A DNA stretch of 31,650 nucleotides from JBLNBU01 sp050260215. Lineage in GTDB: Bacteria > Pseudomonadota > Alphaproteobacteria > Rhodospirillales > Magnetospirillaceae. The position numbers and the translations under genes are program-made. Below, in pieces: positions 26,336 to 31,650 of the stretch. The notes below the pieces were generated by a model. That model searched no databases. It saw nothing but the letters and a program-made list of their open reading frames with translations, and was not told the DNA's origin. Positions within the stretch are counted from its first letter, which is position 1, and each line of letters starts with the position of its first letter. The stretch is taken from the NCBI GenBank assembly GCA_050260215.1, contig JBLNBU010000172.1:1-31650 (forward strand). Reading direction: 5' to 3'.

Positions 26336-27229
26336 TCAGCGCGTCACCTGCACCGGGACCCCCATGCGGGTTTCAACGACCCACGCCACCACCGACCAGT
26401 CCACCCGGTTGACATCACCCGCCGCCGTCGCGGCCACCCGGTCTTCGATGCCCGGCAGCGGTTCGGGGGACAGGCGATGGGTCTCGGCCAGCTGGTCGGC
26501 CTGGGCCGGCGACGGGTGGACCTCGAGAAACAGCTCGCCGCCAAAGCGCCCCAGCTTGGCCGGCTGGTCGACGATGGCGACCGGGGTGCCGGGCGCCACC
26601 TTGGAAAACAGCCGGGCGATGTCCTCGGGGTACAGCCGCAGGCAGCCGTGGCTGACCCGGCGCCCCACCCCGTCGGGCTTGTTGGTGCCGTGGATGCGCA
26701 CCATTGGCAGCCCCAGGTCGAGGGCATAGTCGCCCAGCGGATTGTCGGGCCCCGGCGGCACCACGCGGGCCAGGTCGGGGCGCTCGGCCCGCACCGAGGG
26801 CGGCGGCACCCAACTGGGGTGGACCCGCTTGCCCGTCACCCGGGTTGACGCTGGCGACAGCTCGAACCCGTCGCGGCCGATGCCCACCGGCATGCTGGCG
26901 GGAACGCCGTCGACCCACGCATAGAGGCGCATGTCCGCCAGGTTGACGACCAGGCCGCGGTGGGGGGCGTCGGGGGGCAGATGGGTGGTGGGCAGCAGGA
27001 TGGTGGCGCCGGGTGCGGGCAGCCACGGATCCACCCGCGGGTTGGCGGCGACCAGTTCGACATAGCCCAGGTCGTGGGCGCGTGCGAGGTCAAGCAGCGT
27101 CTGGCCGGGGGCGACCGCCACCGTCTCGGCCAGGGCCCGCACCTCGCCCGCCGCCGGCTCGGCATGGGCACTGACGGCGAGCGCCAGGAGGGCGGCGGAC
27201 ACCACGCGCGCGGCCGCCCGGGCGCCCAT
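26336..27229 (-). CDS. LysM L,D-transpeptidase (YkuD; ErfK/YbiS-like)
   Basis: A 297-residue periplasmic enzyme. A signal peptide covers residues 1-23 (A-H-A cleavage), a LysM peptidoglycan-binding domain about 36-80, and a YkuD catalytic domain about 92-222. The active-site block has H180-G-T-N, then S-H-G-C with catalytic C196, and R198. Enzymes of this type form 3-3 cross-links in peptidoglycan or attach lipoproteins to meso-diaminopimelate. About 75 residues follow the catalytic domain, as in the E. coli ErfK/YbiS/YcfS group that anchors Braun lipoprotein. The ATG at 27229 lies two bases past the stop of a small lipoprotein gene whose product ends in Arg-Lys, a possible substrate. Confidence 0.92.
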   Translation of the reverse strand: MGARAAARVVSAALLALAVSAHAEPAAGEVRALAETVAVAPGQTLLDLARAHDLGYVELVAANPRVDPWLPAPGATILLPTTHLPPDAPHRGLVVNLADMRLYAWVDGVPASMPVGIGRDGFELSPASTRVTGKRVHPSWVPPPSVRAERPDLARVVPPGPDNPLGDYALDLGLPMVRIHGTNKPDGVGRRVSHGCLRLYPEDIARLFSKVAPGTPVAIVDQPAKLGRFGGELFLEVHPSPAQADQLAETHRLSPEPLPGIEDRVAATAAGDVNRVDWSVVAWVVETRMGVPVQVTR

Positions 27230-27231
27230 GT

Positions 27232-27495
27232 CTACTTCCGCAAGCCGCGGTCGTACATGCGCTCCGAGCGCTGGCTGGCGGCGGCGGCCTGCTGTTCGGC
27301 GGTGGCGGCGCGCTCGGCGGCGGTGCGCGCATCGGCCTCGGCCTGGCGGGCCGACTGCTGGGCGGCGGCGTTGGCCTGCTCGTCGCGCTGGACCCGGGTC
27401 TGCAGATCGGACAATTCGGTGCGCAAGCTCGCCACGTCGGCGTTCGAGGCGCAGCCGGCCAGCAGAAACACCAGGATGGGAACAAGGATGCGCAT
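27232..27495 (-). CDS. Lpp/OprI-like alanine-zipper lipoprotein
   Basis: An 87-residue lipoprotein. The signal ends in the lipobox L-L-A-G-C with C15 lipidated, giving a mature chain of 73 residues. Residues about 20-80 are one continuous helix rich in Ala, Gln and Glu with heptad spacing, as in a trimeric alanine-zipper coiled coil. The end, E-R-M-Y-D-R-G-L-R-K, closely resembles the Pseudomonas OprI and E. coli Lpp ends, which finish in R-K and are attached to peptidoglycan through the last lysine. The following gene is an L,D-transpeptidase two bases away. The ATG at 27495 follows AGGGAGG; a GTG two codons upstream is possible. Coverage by annotation tools is often poor for such short coiled coils. 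Confidence 0.85.
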   Translation of the reverse strand: MRILVPILVFLLAGCASNADVASLRTELSDLQTRVQRDEQANAAAQQSARQAEADARTAAERAATAEQQAAAASQRSERMYDRGLRK

Positions 27496-27535
27496 GACCA
27501 CCTCCCTCGGTTTCCCGGGGAAGATGGTCGCGCCC

Positions 27536-28006
27536 CTAGCGCGGCGCCACCTCGACGGAACCGATCATGCGGGTATGGCCCAACCCGCAGTATTCGCCGC
27601 ATTGCAGGCGCACCCGGCCCGACTGGGGGGCCGTCAGCGGCACCTCGACCACCTGGCCGGGGACCAGGAGCACCTCGGCGTCGCCGACCACGGCCGAATG
27701 GACCACGTCCTCGGCGGCGATGTGCAGCCGATAGGTCGCACCCGGCTGCAGTTCCAGCCCGGGCTCGAAGTCCCAGCGCCGCGCCACCAGCCACACGTCG
27801 CCCGGCGGCGGACGCACCACCGGCACCTCGGCGCCCTCGACCATGCGGCCGGTGGCGAAGCGGGCCTGGTCGGCCAGGCGGGCCTGGACCTGGTCCATGG
27901 GCATGACCACCCGGGTCGGCTCACGCCCTCCGGCGGTGGCCAGCCACAGGCCCAGCAGCATGACGGTGGCGACGGTCAGCACCGCAGCCCAGCGGCGGTC
28001 AAGCAT
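27536..28006 (-). CDS. CuA-type oxidase subunit II
   Basis: A 156-residue membrane-anchored cupredoxin. There is one N-terminal helix at residues 7-25 and a periplasmic CuA domain. All CuA ligands are present: H103 and the block C136-G-E138-Y-C140-G-L-G-H144-T-R-M147. It should accept electrons from a cytochrome c or other donor and pass them to the adjacent subunit I. It is short, with a single membrane helix, as in ba3-type oxidases and the CuA-containing nitric oxide reductase families, unlike the two-helix CoxB. The ATG at 28006 follows GGAGG, and the gene overlaps the end of the subunit I gene by 8 bases. Confidence 0.88.
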   Translation of the reverse strand: MLDRRWAAVLTVATVMLLGLWLATAGGREPTRVVMPMDQVQARLADQARFATGRMVEGAEVPVVRPPPGDVWLVARRWDFEPGLELQPGATYRLHIAAEDVVHSAVVGDAEVLLVPGQVVEVPLTAPQSGRVRLQCGEYCGLGHTRMIGSVEVAPR

Positions 28007-29351
28007 CGGATGCCTCCGGGCGCTTGAGCAGGCGCGCCAACACCATGTAGACGAAGATCGCGCCGCCCAGCACGGCAAGGCCGGTGCCGGTGCCCACCAC
28101 TCCCATGGCCGCCTTCTTCCAGGCGCTGTCCAGGTGCTGGGCGACGCCGGCGGTCTTGCGAGGCACTCCGGCGGCGCCGGCCAGGAAGAAGCCCAGCGCG
28201 TGCACCAACTGCCCCCAGCCGTACAGGTGGAACTGCCAGCGCACCGCGCGGCCCGAGCCGATGGACCGCCCCAGCGCCGGCAGCAGCACCACCAGGAACA
28301 CCCCCATCAGCCCCAGCTGCACCCCGCCGATCACCGCGTGGTAGTGGGACGGCGTGCGGGTGTCGGCCACGCCCAGGAAGAAACCGAACACCCCGCCGAC
28401 GGCGAACAGGGCCAAGGACAGCAGCATGGCGAGGAAGGCCGGCGAGCGCCAGTCGCGCCGCCCGCTCCACAACCGCGCAGCCACCCCCAGCCCCATGGCC
28501 GCGGCCGGCAGCGGCAGGCCCAGCCACAACAGGTCGGTGAAGGCCATGCGGTGGTCGAGGCCAAGCACGTCGGTGCGCAGGTAGATCACCGGCGCTGCCA
28601 CCGCGAACAGGGCCAGCGCGGTGAAGGCGGCGCGCGCCAGCACCGGCGGCAGCGGCCCGCGGCCGTATTCCCGCTCGGCCAGCACCTGCCACGAGACCAT
28701 CACCATGGCGGTGTTGACCACCTGCAGCACGTGCCCGCCGCCCCAGAACAGGCGCTCGTTGTAAAGGGCCGCCTCGGTGCCGGCGGGAATGACCACCCAG
28801 GCGATGAAGAAGCAGAAGCAGGCCATCAGATAGGCCAGCGCGGTGCACACGATGCCCCACACCGCCACCGGCACATCCGCGCGCGCCAGCGGCACCAGGC
28901 GCAGGCAGGCCAGGGCCACGCCGGCGGCGTGCACGGCAAGGCCGGCATAGAACAGCGGATGCTGCACCACCGGCACGTAGTTGTTGAGCGACGGCTCGCC
29001 CTGGTCGGTCAGCGCCGGCACCAGGAGCAGCAGCACGCCGAGAGTGCCCAGCCCCAGGGCGGCACGGCCCAGCCAGGACGGCGCGGAAGGCGGCGCCGCC
29101 AACGCGGTCAGCGCCCCCAACGCGGCCAGGTACCAGACCTCGAACGACAGCACCACGTGGGTGACCAGGGCGCGGTAGAAGAAGTGCTGGCCCGACGGAA
29201 ACAGGTCACCGATGCGGGGCGTGCGCGACAACCCCAGCACCAGCGCCAGCGCGCCGGCAATCGCCAGCGATCCCAGCGCCAGCAGCGCCCAGCCGCGCAG
29301 TTCGGCGCGACGGGCAGGCTCCAGGGTGCCGACGGTCCAGCGTGCTTCCAT
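27999..29351 (-). CDS. divergent heme-copper oxidase/NO reductase-like subunit I
   Basis: A 450-residue membrane protein with about twelve helices, placed directly before the CuA subunit gene. Likely heme ligands are H65 (T-H-V-V-L-S-F, low-spin) and the pair H336/H338 in P-S-H-Y-H-A-V-I-G-G. H207 in W-G-G-G-H-V-L-Q matches the helix that bears the first copper-site histidine. The usual His-His pair of the next helix is missing: no two adjacent His occur anywhere in the protein, and the only histidine between H207 and H336 is H267. The cross-linked Tyr of oxidases and the Glu of cNOR after H207 are also absent. It resembles cbb3/NOR-like proteins, but the catalytic activity is uncertain. The ATG follows AGTAGGGACGG, overlapping the upstream stop. 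Confidence 0.8.
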   Translation of the reverse strand: MEARWTVGTLEPARRAELRGWALLALGSLAIAGALALVLGLSRTPRIGDLFPSGQHFFYRALVTHVVLSFEVWYLAALGALTALAAPPSAPSWLGRAALGLGTLGVLLLLVPALTDQGEPSLNNYVPVVQHPLFYAGLAVHAAGVALACLRLVPLARADVPVAVWGIVCTALAYLMACFCFFIAWVVIPAGTEAALYNERLFWGGGHVLQVVNTAMVMVSWQVLAEREYGRGPLPPVLARAAFTALALFAVAAPVIYLRTDVLGLDHRMAFTDLLWLGLPLPAAAMGLGVAARLWSGRRDWRSPAFLAMLLSLALFAVGGVFGFFLGVADTRTPSHYHAVIGGVQLGLMGVFLVVLLPALGRSIGSGRAVRWQFHLYGWGQLVHALGFFLAGAAGVPRKTAGVAQHLDSAWKKAAMGVVGTGTGLAVLGGAIFVYMVLARLLKRPEASDA

Positions 29352-29357
29352 CCGTCC

Positions 29358-29861
29358 CTACTTCAGCAGCAGCGTGTTGTTTTCGTCGTCGAAGTCGACC
29401 ACGAACACCTGGCGCGGGGCAAGGTCGACCTTCAGGTTGGCCTCATGGTCCCATCCCTCGGCACGGCCGGTGTCGCGCAGGCGCACGTTGACCTGGTGGG
29501 CGCCGGCCGGCACCTCGCGGCTGTCGTAGAAGCGTGAGCGCCCGTCGCCCGACAGGCCGGCCGGCTTGGCGGTCTGGGCGAACACCGGGCGGCCGTCGAT
29601 GTCCATCTCGACGGTGACGGCGTTGCGCTCGCGCCCGCAGGCGGTCTTAGCCCGCATGTTGGGCGGCAGCTTGGCCAGTTCCTCGGGCGTGCGCTGGTGG
29701 CACTCGCCGACCTTCTGGCCGGCATGGGTGATCGCCAGGCGCACCAGGGCGGCGGCCGGGTCGTGGTGCTGGTAGGCCGGCGACGCCGCGAAATAGGCGA
29801 CCACGGCGGCAAAGGCCAGATAGGCGATGCCCTGGCCGATGATGTGGCGGACCGGGATCAT
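29358..29861 (-). CDS. one-helix periplasmic protein of the oxidase cluster, unknown function
   Basis: A 167-residue protein with a single N-terminal membrane helix (about 9-27) and a periplasmic domain of alternating beta strands. Two cysteines (C54 in G-E-C-H and C75 in T-A-C-G) could form a disulfide or bind metal. The strand R-F-Y-D-S-R-E-V-P-A-G-A-H and the tail V-F-V-V-D-F-D-D-E suggest a beta-sandwich. It is not a clear FixH, although size and position are similar. The ATG overlaps the stop of the cytochrome b fusion (ATGA), and the subunit I gene begins six bases after its own stop. It is therefore an integral member of the operon, either an assembly factor or an extra subunit. Confidence 0.75.
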   Translation of the reverse strand: MIPVRHIIGQGIAYLAFAAVVAYFAASPAYQHHDPAAALVRLAITHAGQKVGECHQRTPEELAKLPPNMRAKTACGRERNAVTVEMDIDGRPVFAQTAKPAGLSGDGRSRFYDSREVPAGAHQVNVRLRDTGRAEGWDHEANLKVDLAPRQVFVVDFDDENNTLLLK

Positions 29862-31411
29862 TCGGCGGCTCCCTTGACGGCGATGGTCCCCGGGGCGGGC
29901 AGCGCCGCCAGTTCGCGGGCGAAGGCGTCGATTTCGGCGCCCAGGGCCTTGGTTTCAGTAGAGGCGGCCCACACCAGGCGCAGCCGTTCACGCGGGAAGG
30001 CTTTGCGCAGTTTGGGCGTGCGCTCGCCGGCCAGGCGCTGCTCGGTCCACTGGGGACCCAAGCGGTGGAAGCACTCGCCCGGACGGCAGCCGGTGATCAC
30101 CACCCCGTCCACCAGCTTGCGGGTGACCAGGTAGTCGGGCAGCGACGGAGGCAGCATGCCGGCGCAGGGCAGCGACAGCGTAGCCACCGACGGCCCGGCC
30201 AGGTGCTTGAGGTTGGCGGCGTGGTCGCAGCCGAACACCATGATCTTCACCGGCCCGGTAAGCGCCCCGGCCCGCGCCGCCGCCTGCTTGCGCAAGCTGT
30301 CGAAGGCGAAGCTGGGCAAGTCGATGCCGGTGGCCAGATGGTCGCCCTTGTGGAACGGGTTCGAGTGCGGGCACGAGGCCATGCAGATGCCGCAGCCGGT
30401 GCAGATCTCGGGGCTCATCACCGCGATCTCGCCGGCGGCGCCGTCGGTGCGCGGCCGGATCACCACCGCGCCGAACGGGCAGTCGGAGGCGCAGTTGCCG
30501 CAGCCGTTGCACACGTCGGGCTGGACCTCGGCCGCCTGGGGCCGCTTGAAGCGCGCCGTCCACGGCATCACCAGAAGCAGCACCGACACGCCGATGGCCG
30601 AGCCCCACGCCACCGCCGGGCCCCATTTGTCGAACACAGGGTACAGCGCCATGTAGTACCAGTCGGGATGCAGGATGGCGGTGGCCTGGTCCAGGTCGGC
30701 CGGCGGGTGGCTGGTGGCCGGGTGGATCAGCGACAGCGCCACCAGCATCACCATGGTGCCGATCATCAACTGCCTGGGCGGGTTCACGTCGGGACGGTTG
30801 ACGCGCAGGATGTGCACCCACATGGCGAACAGCAAGAACAGCGGCACCGCGATGTGGATGAAGATCAGCAGGGTGAAGAAGCGGTCGGTCAGCGCGGTCC
30901 GGGTCAGGAAGTTACGCGCGATCGACTGGCCGAAGATGCCCAGCCAATCCAGCCACTCGGCGGTACCGATGGCCAGGTACTGGGCCAGCTGGTCCCACAC
31001 CAGCCAATAGCCGGTGATGCCCGAGGCGAACACCATCCAGATCAGCGGCACGCCGGTGAACCAGGCGAACCAGCGGGCGCCGCGATAGCGGTCCAGCGCG
31101 TATTCGCGCACCAGGTGCATCATCATCGACAGCACCATGGCGTCGGAGGCATAGCGGTGCAGGCCGCGGATCATGCCGCCCCAGTACCACTGCACCCGGC
31201 TGATGTGCTCGATGGAATTCCAGGCGCGCACGGCGCTGGTCTCGTAGGGGATGAACAGGTACAGCCCGCTGGCCGCCACCACCCAGAAGAAGAACCAGCT
31301 CATGGCGCCGAGATGGTAGAGGGGGTTGGCCTCGCGCCCGACCAGGGCGTCGGCAGCGCTCTCCAGGCGGAAGATCCCCGCCTTAAGCGCATTCTTGACT
31401 GGATTAGACAA
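29858..31411 (-). CDS. cytochrome b / dicluster ferredoxin / MvhD-like fusion
   Basis: A 517-residue membrane redox protein. Residues 1 to about 285 are a cytochrome b of bc1/b6f type. The heme ligand pairs are H85/H99 and H186/H200, each 14 apart. H-P-D-W-Y at 248-252 resembles the quinol-site P-E-W-Y. Residues 296-350 hold two [4Fe-4S] motifs (C301, C304, C307, C311 and C337, C340, C343, C347). Residues 387-500 resemble the MvhD/hydrogenase iron-sulfur subunit, with C395, C416, C442 and C447. The arrangement would connect a membrane quinone pool to a cytoplasmic two-electron carrier; no Rieske protein or HdrA is in this window. The start is an unusual TTG at 31411, preceded by AAAGGGAAA. 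The first residues continue naturally into the cytochrome fold. Confidence 0.88.
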   Translation of the reverse strand: MSNPVKNALKAGIFRLESAADALVGREANPLYHLGAMSWFFFWVVAASGLYLFIPYETSAVRAWNSIEHISRVQWYWGGMIRGLHRYASDAMVLSMMMHLVREYALDRYRGARWFAWFTGVPLIWMVFASGITGYWLVWDQLAQYLAIGTAEWLDWLGIFGQSIARNFLTRTALTDRFFTLLIFIHIAVPLFLLFAMWVHILRVNRPDVNPPRQLMIGTMVMLVALSLIHPATSHPPADLDQATAILHPDWYYMALYPVFDKWGPAVAWGSAIGVSVLLLVMPWTARFKRPQAAEVQPDVCNGCGNCASDCPFGAVVIRPRTDGAAGEIAVMSPEICTGCGICMASCPHSNPFHKGDHLATGIDLPSFAFDSLRKQAAARAGALTGPVKIMVFGCDHAANLKHLAGPSVATLSLPCAGMLPPSLPDYLVTRKLVDGVVITGCRPGECFHRLGPQWTEQRLAGERTPKLRKAFPRERLRLVWAASTETKALGAEIDAFARELAALPAPGTIAVKGAAE

Positions 31412-31447
31412 GGCTCAATTTCCCTTTCGTTTCCTCGGGCTTCCCTC

Positions 31448-31650
31448 TTAACGGACGGCCGCGCGGCTATCCTTGCGGGCGCGCAGCAGCAAATAGGCGA
31501 TCGTGGCAATCGACAGCACGCCGAACCCCAGCTCGATGAAGAAGCCGAAGTCGTAGCGATAGGCGTCGGAGTGCGGATCGTAGACGGTGCACAGGATGCG
31601 CACCCGGTTGCCGATGCCGGTCCACGACCCCAGCGTCGAGGTCCGCCCCA
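31448..31650 (-). CDS. C-terminal part of a membrane-anchored SCO-like protein (partial)
   Basis: An open frame enters from the right edge and ends with TAA at 31448, giving 66 residues. The visible part has G-I-G-N-R-V, an I-L-C-T-V-Y-D-P-H-S segment and then one membrane helix (about F-F-I-E-L-G-F to L-L-L-R), ending in basic residues. This layout, a C-x-x-Y-D-P turn followed by a C-terminal helix, is seen in SCO1/SenC copper chaperones that are C-terminally anchored. That would fit delivery of copper to the CuA subunit. The catalytic CxxxC region lies outside the window, so the call is tentative. The gene reads in the same direction as the oxidase cluster, 36 bases before the next start. 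Confidence 0.5.
   Translation of the reverse strand, partial: GRTSTLGSWTGIGNRVRILCTVYDPHSDAYRYDFGFFIELGFGVLSIATIAYLLLRARKDSRAAVR

Overview
The window is very GC-rich, and its gene set points to an alphaproteobacterium of the Rhodospirillales / Magnetospirillum type. The evidence is a TrcR/DUF1013 cell-cycle regulator, a DUF1192 protein, a D-3-hydroxybutyrate dehydrogenase of the polyhydroxybutyrate-storing type, glnE, and cox-type [2Fe-2S]/FAD subunits. This placement is by gene content only. Genes are tightly packed, with many ATGA or TGATG stop/start overlaps. No stretch above 300 bases lacks a gene, and I see no rRNA, tRNA, CRISPR array, IS element or prophage.

Layout, left to right. (1) 140-1603 (-): a hot-dog thioesterase, 3-hydroxybutyrate dehydrogenase and a DUF1192 protein; the divergent 1679-2671 (+) is a quinone oxidoreductase. 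(2) 2797-4019 (+): TrcR with a His-rich tail behind a near-consensus promoter, then a glycine-zipper lipoprotein with a hairpin between its putative promoter and its RBS. (3) 4068-7558 (-): a large AsmA/YhdP-like envelope protein and a small membrane protein. (4) 7642-11818 (+): a coupled operon of glnE, a Bcp peroxiredoxin and a DUF455 ferritin-like protein. (5) 11807-12477 (-): a Phd/VapC toxin-antitoxin pair. (6) 12569-15484 (-): small and medium subunits of a xanthine-dehydrogenase/CO-dehydrogenase family enzyme plus a molybdopterin-binding/MocA fusion, with no catalytic large subunit in the window. (7) 15633-16187 (+): a Panacea/SocA-like protein. (8) 16188-18915 (-): an MFS transporter and a secreted protein with LTxxQ-like segments. 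(9) 18977-20074 (+): an Old Yellow Enzyme; on the other strand a small zinc ribbon and an MlaE-MlaF-MlaD lipid transporter operon (20041-23063). (10) 23217-26331 (+): a PAS histidine kinase and a REC-PAS-kinase-REC hybrid. (11) 26336-31650 (-): the most unusual block. It starts with the tail of a probable SCO protein, then a cytochrome b / 2x[4Fe-4S] / MvhD-like fusion, a one-helix periplasmic protein, a divergent heme-copper oxidase-like subunit I, a CuA subunit II, a small Lpp/OprI-like lipoprotein ending in Arg-Lys, and a LysM L,D-transpeptidase.

Two candidates stand out. First, a respiratory cluster joins a b-type cytochrome fused to ferredoxin and MvhD modules to an oxidase-like pair whose subunit I lacks the His-His pair that normally ligates CuB. 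Second, a Braun-lipoprotein-like peptide with a C-terminal lysine lies two bases from an L,D-transpeptidase gene. That suggests a Lpp-style tether between outer membrane and peptidoglycan in an alphaproteobacterium. Functions are inferred from recognisable motifs read by eye; no database search was possible.
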